Below are positions 38,201 to 46,089 of a stretch of DNA of 64,000 bases, piece after piece; the first letter of the stretch is position 1, and the number at the start of each line of letters is the position of its first letter. The DNA is taken from assembly GCA_900551245.1 (NCBI GenBank), contig URVC01000006.1:48738-112737 (forward strand), given 5' to 3'. A model generated the notes under the pieces. It was not told where the DNA came from. It saw only the letters and a list, made by a program, of their open reading frames with translations, and ran no database searches. Both the position numbers and the translations under genes were made by a program. The DNA comes from an uncultured bacterium. GTDB lineage: Bacteria; Verrucomicrobiota; Lentisphaeria; Victivallales; Victivallaceae.

Positions 38201-38783
38201 CGCCTTCAGCCGGGAGCCGCAGTTCCGCGTGAACCGGCCGGAACAGGTGACCTCCTTCGTTTCGGTCGAAGATGCGACGGCCCACCTCCAGTGGAAGGGA
38301 CCGGCGGACCTGAGCGCCGAACTCTTCCTCGCCCGCGGCAACCGTGAACTGCGGCTCCGGATGATCGTGCGCGACGACATCCATCACCAGCCCGTTTCCG
38401 GCCGGGATGTGTGGCAGGGGGACAACGTCCAGCTCGGCCTGCGGCTGCCGCGCCAGAACGGTCAGTGGGAATTCGGCTTCACCCGCCTCGCCGACGGGAA
38501 ACCCGAATGTTTCGTCTGGCTCCATCCGGAAGGGTACGATCCGGCAAAAAGTCTCCGTCAGATTCGCCTCTCCACCCGGAGAAGTGAATCCGCCGGCGAA
38601 ACCGTCTACGAAGCGGTCATCCCCTTCCGCGCCATCGGGCTGACGCAGGAGATCGGCGAAGAAGGCTTCCACCTCAGTTTCCTGGTCAACGACAATGACG
38701 GAACATGCCGGGAAAGTGCGATTTCCGCCTCTCCCGGCATGCTGAACAAGGATTCCTCCCGCTATCCGGCGGTCTGTTTCTGA
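35277..38783 (+). CDS. large secreted glycoside hydrolase, GH39/clan-A-like with accessory domains
   Basis: 1168 residues with a signal peptide (about 1-20). Two related beta-sandwich domains (about 25-180 and 200-360) share LPEFDRAE, SLEFFRP/TLELYRP and PLRI/PLRL patterns and are probably a duplicated sugar-binding module. A linker beta domain follows. The TIM barrel (about 460-790) has the acid/base Glu600 in VWNEPDLIG and a candidate nucleophile Glu706 in YSNETALA. The C-terminus is a CBM9/DOMON-like domain with DVWQGDNVQLGLRLP and FHLSFLVNDND. It starts 25 bases after the prepilin-like gene. Substrate unknown; plant or host polysaccharide is likely. Confidence 0.8.
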   Translation: MRLKCSFLSACLIVSCGLSAGTLDFAKLSPTELVLPLQAKGQSVEAGTAGGRPALLLEWNCGEARWFSLNCKRSPRLPEFDRAEFSLEFFRPQGSTVRRASLLLADRDNEVFQLTTPLPAGESGWKTVKFTLDPKAIQGNVWGGKRKNRIPDFPLRIAGVTCSYAATQGIESAALGQLTWELSPGTPPEAPSAVALPPGRELVDFSTLLDSEINPRLGTKPVTAQCGSFDGRPGLALRRQDPTSPRVALGLLQKLELPEFDRAELTLELYRPTGSAAGGAAVTVSDRNGRYTSLYTPLPRAKGGWETLRFPLNHQKLTKTIQGKLHPPAFPLRLQSVVCNSRPPKEDAPIVLGKLMIHTLSAPLEASVETGDELQLVLPGKEKQVRLQLRNPGTAPRSVTAALRLFDPDDRLLLEKSGEFQIAGAAVQAIPLPPPERFGVYTVKLTLKEKDSLRHETLRYARLDPAGTTQGGVDGFLFGICSHLQRYPAEERRRMARAAALCGAKLLRVSLESHRIQPRHGEWTFGTYDHIAKLLREYQIEFAPIFLNLPSWAVAADYRQAVKSSSTRGRRPDYRLWEEYVRKVSEHYRSSLRFAEVWNEPDLIGFANFPPEEYLQLLKITSSVLRETVPGITVISAGFASPDLNPPERTADPHYVRKCVEGGRGLYDLFAVHMHTRPERYREYYVKNLLRFRKELNDTTPWYSNETALASFGEISELDQAETLFLNLFCAWNNGAAGYNWYNLRNIKEDPGDPEANYGMLTWDFQPKKVYAAYNTLARYFRGAKLLRHSESTPLFRAADGSWLIPCSPLEKRNRHALLLFTGIRGEATRIDLWGNREQLPVSGGIALLKSTGHPVILQVKGQPAPPEPTGELLRFAPNFRLQPGREVKSVVECRNPSRTPLKLALTFRPPAGLAVTPANRSVRIPPGEDVSLSFSFRTDKNCRADSLPLDVSAGTIWKGTLALPLETVIPIPSGAFSREPQFRVNRPEQVTSFVSVEDATAHLQWKGPADLSAELFLARGNRELRLRMIVRDDIHHQPVSGRDVWQGDNVQLGLRLPRQNGQWEFGFTRLADGKPECFVWLHPEGYDPAKSLRQIRLSTRRSESAGETVYEAVIPFRAIGLTQEIGEEGFHLSFLVNDNDGTCRESAISASPGMLNKDSSRYPAVCF

Positions 38784-38798
38784 AGGATCCAGTAGAAA

Positions 38799-38832
38799 GA
38801 AAAAACGCGGGAGCGGTTCCCCCGCTCCCGCG
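38799..38832 (-). terminator. terminator of ilvD
   Basis: CGCGGGAGCGG and CCGCTCCCGCG form an 11-bp stem; on the minus strand a T6 run follows. The hydrolase gene converges here. Confidence 0.8.
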
Positions 38833-38848
38833 AAACAAACGACACGGT

Positions 38849-40537
38849 TTACTTCTGAACCCGGAGCACGCCGCCGGTATCGGCGCTGGTGGCCAGTGCG
38901 GCGTACTTCGCCAGATATCCAGTCCGGATCTTCGGCTCCCGCGGCTTCCAGTGTTTCCGCCGCTCGGCGATCACCTCGTCCGGCACATCGAGCCGGATGC
39001 TCCGGTTCGGAATGTCGATCTCGATGATGTCACCGGGCTCGACCAGACCGATCAGACCGCCCGCGGCTGCCTCCGGACTCACATGGCCGATGCAGGCACC
39101 GCGGGTGCCGCCGGAGAAGCGGCCGTCCGTCACCAGCGCGACGCTCTCACCGAGCCCGCGCCCCATGATGTAACTGGTCGGCGCGAGCATCTCCTGCATC
39201 CCCGGGCCGCCCTTCGGCCCTTCGTAGCGGATCACCACCACGTCGCCCGCCTTGACCTTGCCCGCGAGGATGCCTTCGCCGGCCTCCTCCTCGCTGTCGA
39301 AGATCACCGCCGGGCCCTTGTGGGTCAGCATCGCCTTTGCGACGCCGGCCGCCTTGACCACGCATCCCTTTTCGGCCAAGTTGCCGAAGAGGATCGCCAG
39401 CCCCCCCTTCTCGCTGTAGGGATTCGAGAGCGGCCGGATGATCGTGCCGTCCGGATCAGGCGCCGTCGAGTACTCCTCCGCCAGCGTCTTGCCGGAGACC
39501 GTCGGGGCACTGCCGTCAAGCAGCCCCGGAATCTTGCTGATCTCTTTCAAAATCGCCATGATGCCGCCGACCCGGCCGCAGTCCTCGACGATGTGATACT
39601 GCACCGACGGGGCGAGTTTGCAGATGTTCGGCGTGCGGGCCGAGATCTCGTCGAGCTTGCGCAGGTCGAGTTTCGTCCCGGCTTCGTTCGCGATGGCGAG
39701 CGTGTGAAGCACCGTATTGGAGGAGCCGCCCATCGCCATGTCGAGCACCAGCGCATTCTGGAACGCAGTCGGCGTGGCGAAATCCTTCGCCGTCGGCGGA
39801 TTCTCCATCTTGGCCAGTTCGACCGCGCGGCGCGCCGCGCGCTTCCAGAACTCCACCCGCTCCGGCGAGTCGGCCGCGATGGTGCCGTTGCCGGGCAGTG
39901 CGATGCCGAGCGCCTCGCAGAGGCAGTTCATGCTGTTCGCGGTGAACATGCCCGAGCAGGAGCCGGGTCCGGGACAGGCGGTGCATTCGAGCTCCTCAAG
40001 CCCCTCGTCGCTGAGTTTGCCGATCCGGTTTGCCGCGACGCCTTCAAAAATCGAAATGAGGTCGGTATCCGGCCCGCCCGGCGTCTGCGGCTTCCCGGCC
40101 CGCATCGGACCGCCGGAGGCGAAGATGGTCGGGATGTTCAGCCGCATCGCGCCCATCAGCATGCCCGGCACCACCTTGTCGCAGTTCGGGATGCAGATCA
40201 TCGCGTCGAACGGATGAGCCGTCCCCATGGTTTCGACGCTGTCGGCGATGATTTCGCGGCTGGCCAGAGAATATTTCATCCCCTTGTGGCCCATGGCGAT
40301 GCCGTCGCAGACCGCGATGGTGTTGAACTCATACGGCACGCCGCCGGCTTCGCGGATCGCGTCGCAGATGATCTCGCCGACCTTCTTCAGGTGGCAATGG
40401 CCGGGAACGATATTGGTGTAGGAGTTGCAGACGCCGATGAACGGCCGTTTGATCTCTTCGGTGGTAATACCGGTGGCGCGCATCAGGGCGCGGTGCGGGG
40501 CGCGTTCGAGCCCCTTCTTCATGGTATCGCTGCGCAT
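38849..40537 (-). CDS. ilvD: dihydroxy-acid dehydratase
   Basis: 562 residues. The Fe-S and Mg site Cys motifs are visible: CNSYTNIVPGH, CIPNCDKVVPG and CPGPGSCSGMFTAN; the C-terminus has GRFSGGTRGACIGHVSPEAA. It dehydrates dihydroxy-isovalerate and dihydroxy-methylvalerate in valine and isoleucine synthesis. The ATG at 40537 follows AGGAG by 9 bases. It is divergent from ffh and shows no other ilv genes near it. A sugar-acid dehydratase is excluded with fair confidence by the overall match to IlvD. Confidence 0.93.
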   Translation of the reverse strand: MRSDTMKKGLERAPHRALMRATGITTEEIKRPFIGVCNSYTNIVPGHCHLKKVGEIICDAIREAGGVPYEFNTIAVCDGIAMGHKGMKYSLASREIIADSVETMGTAHPFDAMICIPNCDKVVPGMLMGAMRLNIPTIFASGGPMRAGKPQTPGGPDTDLISIFEGVAANRIGKLSDEGLEELECTACPGPGSCSGMFTANSMNCLCEALGIALPGNGTIAADSPERVEFWKRAARRAVELAKMENPPTAKDFATPTAFQNALVLDMAMGGSSNTVLHTLAIANEAGTKLDLRKLDEISARTPNICKLAPSVQYHIVEDCGRVGGIMAILKEISKIPGLLDGSAPTVSGKTLAEEYSTAPDPDGTIIRPLSNPYSEKGGLAILFGNLAEKGCVVKAAGVAKAMLTHKGPAVIFDSEEEAGEGILAGKVKAGDVVVIRYEGPKGGPGMQEMLAPTSYIMGRGLGESVALVTDGRFSGGTRGACIGHVSPEAAAGGLIGLVEPGDIIEIDIPNRSIRLDVPDEVIAERRKHWKPREPKIRTGYLAKYAALATSADTGGVLRVQK

Positions 40538-40637
40538 TTTCAGAATTCTCCTGGTTGTTTCGGTGAATCGAATTTCCATAATTTACCATGAAGTCGCGGC
40601 AAAAGCAACTGAAAAGCGTGAATTTTCAAAGCAACTC

Positions 40638-40666
40638 TTGAAGTTCACCGTCGCAGACGGTATATT
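40638..40666 (+). promoter_or_regulatory. promoter of ffh operon
   Basis: TTGAAG (40638-40643), 17 bases, TATATT (40661-40666), 50 bases before the ffh ATG. Confidence 0.7.
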
Positions 40667-40715
40667 AAAAAATGATTTATTTCATATGGGACAATTATAA
40701 GGTTAAAAGGAAAAG

Positions 40716-42173
40716 ATGTTTGAATCACTGAGTGACAAACTGCACGACGTATTCCGCAAGCTTCGCGGGCAGAGTACGCTCACCGAAGCGAACATCGCAG
40801 ATGCGATGCGCGAAATCCGTCTTGCCCTGCTCGAGGCGGACGTCAACATCAACATTGCCTCCGAGTTCATCGAGGGGGTCAAGGCCGAATGCATCGGCCG
40901 CGATGTGGTGCGCAGCGTCTCACCCGGGCAGCAGGTGGTGAAGATCGTCCACGACAAGCTGGTCGAACTGCTCGGCGGCGACGCATCCGAACTGGAATTC
41001 AAATCGAAACCGACCGTCATCATGCTGGTCGGTCTGCACGGCAGCGGCAAGACCACCACGGCGGGCAAGCTCGCCTTGAAGCTCCGCCGCGACGGCAAGA
41101 AGGTGCTGCTGGTCGCCGGCGACGTCTACCGCCCCGCCGCGATCGATCAGCTCGAAATCATCGGCCGTGAAATCAACGTGCCGGTCTACACCGAACGCAC
41201 CAGCGTCAACGTCGCCGCCATCGCGTTGAACGCGGTCGAACAGGTCGGGCGCAAAGAGGGGTGCGACGTGGTCATCATCGATACCGCGGGGCGGCTCCAG
41301 ATCGACGACACCATGGTGCAGGAGCTGGTGCGCATCCGGCAGGCGGTCCACCCGGACGAGGTGCTGCTGGTCGCCGACGCCGCACTCGGTCAGGAGGCGG
41401 TCTCCGTGGCGGAACACTTCCATCAGGCGCTCGATCTCACCGGTTTCATCCTGACCAAACTCGACGGCGACGCCCGCGGCGGTGCGGCGCTCTCCATCCG
41501 CAAAGTGACCGGCCGGCCGGTCAAATTCGTCGGTCTCGGCGAAAAACTCGACAGCCTCGAAGTATTTTATCCGGAACGGATGGCCGGGCGCATTCTCGGC
41601 ATGGGCGACGTGGTCTCCCTCGTGGAGAAGGCCGCCGCGGAAATCGACGAGGAAGAGGCGAAGAAACTTCAGGAAAAGCTGCGGGCGAACAAGTTCGACT
41701 ACAACGATTTTCTCACGCAGTTCCGTCAGATCAGCAAACTCGGCGGCATGGAGAACATCCTCAAATTCCTGCCCGGCGGCCGCCAGATCGCCGGTGCGCT
41801 CTCCGGACTCGACCCCAGACATTTCGCCAGAATGGAGGCGGTGATCCTCTCGATGACCCCCGAGGAGCGCTCCAATCCGGACTTGATGGACTTCTCGCGC
41901 AAAAAGCGAATCGCCCGCGGTTCCGGCGTGCCGATCGAAATGGTCAGCAATCTGGTCAAGCAGTTTGAATCGATGCGCAAGATGATGAAGCACAATGGAA
42001 TGCTCGGTCGATTGATGTCCGGCGCTCCGCTTCCGGAAACTCCGGCGCCCGGCACCTTCGGCGGACTGCTCGGCGGCCCCGCCCCGATCTCGAAAAAGGA
42101 GCAGGACCGCAAGAAACGACTCGCAAAACTCGCCCGCAAAGAGCGCCAGAAGCAGCGCAAGCGGCGGAAATAA
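40716..42173 (+). CDS. ffh: signal recognition particle protein Ffh (SRP54)
   Basis: 485 residues. N domain (about 1-90), G domain with GLHGSGKTTTAGKLA, DTAGRLQ and TKLDGDARGGAALS, and a Met-rich M domain (about 325-440) with the RNA-binding SGVPIEMVSNLVKQF. It targets nascent membrane proteins to the Sec channel with FtsY. A longer basic tail rich in Lys and Arg follows the M domain. AAAAGGAAAAG precedes the ATG. The following membrane protein and MlaEFD genes are spaced closely enough to form one operon. The 4.5S RNA gene was not seen here. Confidence 0.96.
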   Translation: MFESLSDKLHDVFRKLRGQSTLTEANIADAMREIRLALLEADVNINIASEFIEGVKAECIGRDVVRSVSPGQQVVKIVHDKLVELLGGDASELEFKSKPTVIMLVGLHGSGKTTTAGKLALKLRRDGKKVLLVAGDVYRPAAIDQLEIIGREINVPVYTERTSVNVAAIALNAVEQVGRKEGCDVVIIDTAGRLQIDDTMVQELVRIRQAVHPDEVLLVADAALGQEAVSVAEHFHQALDLTGFILTKLDGDARGGAALSIRKVTGRPVKFVGLGEKLDSLEVFYPERMAGRILGMGDVVSLVEKAAAEIDEEEAKKLQEKLRANKFDYNDFLTQFRQISKLGGMENILKFLPGGRQIAGALSGLDPRHFARMEAVILSMTPEERSNPDLMDFSRKKRIARGSGVPIEMVSNLVKQFESMRKMMKHNGMLGRLMSGAPLPETPAPGTFGGLLGGPAPISKKEQDRKKRLAKLARKERQKQRKRRK

Positions 42174-42191
42174 GAGAGGAATTCGATCGAT

Positions 42192-42989
42192 ATGCTCAGT
42201 ATCATTCTCTCCATTATCGCCGGAATCATCATCGGCATGATCACTTCGCGCGATCTCGGCACCGGCTGGGGAATTGTCTGCATGGTGGGCACGTTCCTCA
42301 TCGTCCAGTTCCTCATCGGGCTGGCGATCCGGCGCAAAGTGAATGCGATTCAGCAGTCGCTCCAGGCCATCATGCAGGAAGCGCAGGTAAAAATCAACCG
42401 CCAGATGCAGCAGTTTCAGCAGCGTCCCCCGGGCAACCTGCGCATGGCGCAGCAGATTCTGGAAAAAATGCAGAACGACGCCATCCGCAAAACCCTGCAG
42501 GAGACGGAGCGTTTCGCCCCCTGGTACAAGTGGAACCCGATGCTCAAGCGTCAGATCAACACGATGAAAATGCAGCTCTACTTCCAGCTCAAGGAGTTCT
42601 CGAAGACCGACGAGCTGCTCAAGCACTGCTTTCTGATGGATCCCCGTTCGCTGGCGATCAAGCTCGTGCGTCTCTACAAAACGGAAGATCCCGGACTGGA
42701 TAAATTTTATCAGAAGCGGTGCCGCCGCCTGAAAGGTGAAGACGGTGCGCTGGTCGCTTCGACCTACGCCTGGATCAAGCTGCGCCAGGAGCAGCCGGAG
42801 AAGGCGGTCGCCGCCCTCGTCGCCGCGAAAAAACTCTCCGACAACGCCACGCTGGTCGAGAACTGCGACCGGCTGGTCAACGGCAAACTGAAACATTTCA
42901 GCAACGCCGGATTCGGCGACGCCTGGTATTCCCTCTACCTGGAAGAACCGAAAATCAAGCCGCAGCGGCAGGTTGTGAGAGGATACTGA
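42192..42989 (+). CDS. conserved membrane protein, TPR-like
   Basis: 265 residues. Two N-terminal membrane helices (about 1-18 and 26-48) are followed by a coiled-coil-like stretch (AIQQSLQAIMQEAQVKINR) and a helical repeat region (about 110-240; LKEFSKTDELLKHCFLMDP, RQEQPEKAVAALVAAKKL) resembling degenerate TPRs. The ATG follows AGAGGA by 9 bases and lies 18 bases after ffh. I know no function; the location between ffh and a lipid transporter suggests an envelope or membrane-protein role. Confidence 0.75.
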   Translation: MLSIILSIIAGIIIGMITSRDLGTGWGIVCMVGTFLIVQFLIGLAIRRKVNAIQQSLQAIMQEAQVKINRQMQQFQQRPPGNLRMAQQILEKMQNDAIRKTLQETERFAPWYKWNPMLKRQINTMKMQLYFQLKEFSKTDELLKHCFLMDPRSLAIKLVRLYKTEDPGLDKFYQKRCRRLKGEDGALVASTYAWIKLRQEQPEKAVAALVAAKKLSDNATLVENCDRLVNGKLKHFSNAGFGDAWYSLYLEEPKIKPQRQVVRGY

Positions 42990-43020
42990 ACCATCCGCCG
43001 GCAGAGCGAGGAGGCACGGA

Positions 43021-43812
43021 GTGACGCGGGAGAAGAGCTTTCGCACCCTCATCCGCACCCTCGGGGAGCGGACCATGGAGCCGATCGTCTTCATCGGCAG
43101 GGTTGTTTCCGTACTGCCGCAACTCCGGAATCCCCGCCGACTGCGCCTGCGCGAAACGCTCTACTACCTCGATCTGTGCGGAGCAAAATCCCTGCCGATC
43201 GTGCTGGCCATCTGCTTTCTGATGGGGGTGGTCATGGCGGTCAACGGCCAGATTCAGCTGAGCAAGGTCGGGCAGGAGATTTTCGTGGTCGATCTGGTCG
43301 GCTTCGCTGTGCTCAAGGAGTTCGGCCCGCTGATGGTGGCGCTCATCGCCACCGGGCGCGCCGGTTCCGCCTTCGCCGCGGAAATCGGCACGATGAAGGT
43401 CGATGAAGAGATCAGCGCCCTCGAAACGATGGGGATCACGCCGGAAGCCTACCTCGTGCTGCCCAAATTGATCGCCATGCTGGTCGCCCTGCCGCTGCTC
43501 ACCGTGCTGGGCGATGCGGCAGGGTTGCTCGGCGGCATGCTGATCGGCACGACGACGATGGGAATCCCGGTGCCGACCTACTGGAGCCGCACGCTCGAAG
43601 TGCTCGATTACATGACCTTTCTGCTCGGCGCGGCCAAGAGCCTGGTCTTTGCGGTGGTCGTGACTCTGGCGGGCTGCTACTGCGGCTTCGTCGCGCAGAA
43701 TGACGCGCTCGGCGTCGGCAGAGCGGCCACCAGTGCGGTTGTTGCGTCAATTTTTCTTGTGGTGATCGCCGACGTCATCATCACAATTCTCTATTCGTTC
43801 ATCGGTTATTGA
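43021..43812 (+). CDS. mlaE: MlaE-type ABC lipid transport permease
   Basis: 263 residues, six hydrophobic segments. The family signature appears as FGPLMVALIATGRAGSAFAA and EIGTMKVDEEISALETMG. It forms the inner-membrane channel of the MCE lipid transporter that moves phospholipids between the two membranes. The start is a GTG with GAGGAGG 8 bases upstream. The ATPase gene follows by 9 bases and the MCE protein gene overlaps that one, giving an mlaE-mlaF-mlaD order. MlaB and MlaC are not seen. Confidence 0.92.
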   Translation: MTREKSFRTLIRTLGERTMEPIVFIGRVVSVLPQLRNPRRLRLRETLYYLDLCGAKSLPIVLAICFLMGVVMAVNGQIQLSKVGQEIFVVDLVGFAVLKEFGPLMVALIATGRAGSAFAAEIGTMKVDEEISALETMGITPEAYLVLPKLIAMLVALPLLTVLGDAAGLLGGMLIGTTTMGIPVPTYWSRTLEVLDYMTFLLGAAKSLVFAVVVTLAGCYCGFVAQNDALGVGRAATSAVVASIFLVVIADVIITILYSFIGY

Positions 43813-43821
43813 GGCGGGGTT

Positions 43822-44634
43822 ATGAGTGAAAAAAGCGACATTGAAATCGCCGTGCGCGACGTCTCCATCGGCTACGGGTCGCGGGTGTTGATGGAGCACC
43901 TCAATTTCGAGGTGAAAACCGGAGAAATCTTCTGCATCATGGGCGGCTCCGGCTGTGGGAAAAGCACTCTGCTCAAGCATATCATCGGCCTCTATTCGCC
44001 CATGCGGGGCGACATTCTGATCCGCGGCAAAAGCATCGTCAAAGCCGGCGGCGCGGAACGGCAGGCGATCATGCGCGAATTCGGCGTCACCTACCAGGGC
44101 GGCGCTCTGTTCGGCTCCATGACGCTGGCGGAGAATGTCGCGCTTCCGCTGCAGGAGTACACCGACAAGTCCCCGAAGGAGATTGCGGCGCTGGTGCAGG
44201 AAAAGCTCGAACTGGTCGACCTCGGCGGGTTCGGCGACTACATGCCGGCCGAACTCTCCGGCGGCATGCGCAAACGGGCCGGCCTGGCACGGGCGATGGC
44301 GCTGAATCCGACGCTTCTCTTCTTCGACGAACCGTCAGCGGGGCTGGATCCGATCACCTCGGCCGGCCTCGACCGGCTGATCCTGCGGATGCGTGACCGT
44401 TTCGGTGCAACCATCGTCGTGGTGACCCACGAACTGGACAGCGTTTTCACCATCGCCGACCGGGTGGTCATGATGGAGAAAACCGCAAAAACCATCGTTG
44501 CCGAGGGAGATCCGGTTTCGCTTCGCGACCACTCCCCCAACCCCTGGGTGCGCGCATTTCTGAGCCGCGACGGCCTCAAGAGCGCCGGGGCGGGATCAAC
44601 GGAAAAACGGGAAGGAGCGCAACAGAATGAATGA
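43822..44634 (+). CDS. mlaF: MlaF-type ABC lipid transport ATPase
   Basis: 270 residues. Walker A GGSGCGKSTLLKH (about 42-54), Q loop YQGGALF, signature LSGGMRKRAGLARA, Walker B LLFFDEPSAGLD and the switch His in VTHELDS. It powers the MCE lipid transporter at the inner membrane. The usual MlaF N-terminus is kept. GAGGCGGGG precedes the ATG, and its stop overlaps the MCE gene start by eight bases. Confidence 0.93.
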   Translation: MSEKSDIEIAVRDVSIGYGSRVLMEHLNFEVKTGEIFCIMGGSGCGKSTLLKHIIGLYSPMRGDILIRGKSIVKAGGAERQAIMREFGVTYQGGALFGSMTLAENVALPLQEYTDKSPKEIAALVQEKLELVDLGGFGDYMPAELSGGMRKRAGLARAMALNPTLLFFDEPSAGLDPITSAGLDRLILRMRDRFGATIVVVTHELDSVFTIADRVVMMEKTAKTIVAEGDPVSLRDHSPNPWVRAFLSRDGLKSAGAGSTEKREGAQQNE

Positions 44635-45619
44635 CCAGAATCAGAAATTCCGAATCGGTCTTTTCGTGCTCGGCGGTGTGGTGGTGCTGCTTGCGATGCT
44701 CTTTTTCTTCGGCCTCTCCAACCTCTTCACGCACCGGGCGAAAGTGCAGAGCTTCTTCTCGGAATCGGTGCAGGGGCTGACCGTCGGCTCCGCGGTCAAA
44801 TACCGCGGGGTTCCGATCGGCACAGTCACGAGGATTGTAATCCGCGTCTCGGATAAACTTGTCCAGGTTGACATGGAGGTGGACTTCGACACCTTTGTCA
44901 GCAGCCGGGTGAGCGGCCGGGCACAGCAGGAGCGGGAGTTCCGCCGGTTCTTTCAGGCGGAACTGGAACAGGGAATGCGCTGCCGCCTGGAATACACCGG
45001 CATCACCGGATTGCGTTACATCGATTTCGACTACTTCGCCACCCCCGGGGAATCCCTGCGCGAAGCGCCCCCGGACGCTCAGGAAAACGGCGTCCTCTAC
45101 ATTCCGGCGGTTCCCTCCTCGTTCCACGATCTGCTCGAGGCGCTGGGGACTTCGCTGGAGCGGATTTCCCGGGTGCGCTTCGAAGAGATTTCCGACGGGC
45201 TGGAGCGGAGTCTGAGCGAACTCTCCGGCCTGCTGGCCGACCCGGCGCTCAAATCGGCGATCAACCGGATCAACGACGCCGCCGAAAATCTGGAATCCGG
45301 CAGCCGCACCATCACCCGGGTGTTCAGCGAGAACCGGATCAACCAGTTCCTCGACCTGCTGGAAAAGGATCTGCAGGCGATCGACGCCCTGACCCGCCAG
45401 CTGATCGCGGAATCCCGGGAGGCGAAGATTCCGCAGAGCACGGCCGCGTTCCGGGATGCCGCGGACGCCTTCATCGACGGCCAGAGCCAGCTGGCCAACA
45501 CGCTGGAAAAACTCAACCAGGCGCTCGATTCCCTGCGGGAACTGGCCGATTATCTCAACCAGGATCCGAGCTCCCTCATTTCCGGGAAAAAGAAGCCCGG
45601 CGTACTCCGACAGCCATGA
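44627..45619 (+). CDS. mlaD: MlaD-type MCE protein
   Basis: 330 residues. One N-terminal membrane helix (about 8-30) is followed by an MCE domain (about 37-130; SVQGLTVGSAVKYRGVPIGT and YTGITGLRYIDFDYF). The remaining 200 residues are helical with repeats of leucine and asparagine, as in longer MCE proteins that extend across the periplasm. It binds lipid for the MlaEF pump. The ATG overlaps the ATPase gene. A short Minf_1886 gene overlaps its stop by four bases. Confidence 0.9.
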   Translation: MNDQNQKFRIGLFVLGGVVVLLAMLFFFGLSNLFTHRAKVQSFFSESVQGLTVGSAVKYRGVPIGTVTRIVIRVSDKLVQVDMEVDFDTFVSSRVSGRAQQEREFRRFFQAELEQGMRCRLEYTGITGLRYIDFDYFATPGESLREAPPDAQENGVLYIPAVPSSFHDLLEALGTSLERISRVRFEEISDGLERSLSELSGLLADPALKSAINRINDAAENLESGSRTITRVFSENRINQFLDLLEKDLQAIDALTRQLIAESREAKIPQSTAAFRDAADAFIDGQSQLANTLEKLNQALDSLRELADYLNQDPSSLISGKKKPGVLRQP

Positions 45620-46008
45620 ACCAGACCGCAATCGATCAGAAAATCGACGAGATTCTCGGCCGAGAAGACCGCTACGACCGGGCCGCCTACAAATTTGTCG
45701 CGCAGGCGGTCACCTTCACCGTGGGCCGGCTCCCCGCCCACCGGCACGTCTCGGCGCTGGAACTGCTCTACGGACTGCGCGATTTCGCCAGACAGGAATA
45801 CGGCCCCATGGCAGCTCTGGTGCTGAACGCATGGGGGCTGAAGAGCGCCTCCGATGTCGGCCGGATCGTCTATCTGCTGATCGACGCCAAACTGCTTTCC
45901 GCGTCTCCGGAGGATGATCCAACGGATTTCGACGTGGAGTTTCAGCTGGCCGACGACGATTCGTCCCCGGCGGATACGCCGCTGCCTCCCCTGCCCCGGA
46001 TCGATTGA
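45616..46008 (+). CDS. Minf_1886-family protein
   Basis: 130 residues. It matches a small conserved family of Verrucomicrobia, Planctomycetes and relatives: ILGREDRYDRAAYKFVAQAV, HVSALELLYGLRDFARQEYG and NAWGLKSASDVGRIVYLLID. The family has no proven function. It is coupled to mlaD by an ATGA overlap and ends a likely ffh-mla operon; a hairpin follows. The C-terminal 30 residues are acidic and variable. This family supports the PVC placement of the genome. Confidence 0.85.
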   Translation: MNQTAIDQKIDEILGREDRYDRAAYKFVAQAVTFTVGRLPAHRHVSALELLYGLRDFARQEYGPMAALVLNAWGLKSASDVGRIVYLLIDAKLLSASPEDDPTDFDVEFQLADDDSSPADTPLPPLPRID

Positions 46009-46027
46009 TTCCCCCGGCATAAAACAG

Positions 46028-46057
46028 GACCCCGCTGCACGTTCGTGCAACGGGGTC
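46028..46057. terminator. hairpin between converging genes
   Basis: GACCCCG and CGGGGTC enclose a second stem TGCAC/GTGCA with loop GTTC. T content after it is low, so strength is uncertain. It can serve both sides. Confidence 0.55.
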
Positions 46058-46089
46058 TCGTTCTGGAAGCGTTTCGATGCGGTTCCGGC

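Noticed and set aside
40920..43094. A 724-codon minus-strand frame opposite ffh and the TPR-like gene
   Set aside because: Antisense shadow; both plus-strand genes are well supported.
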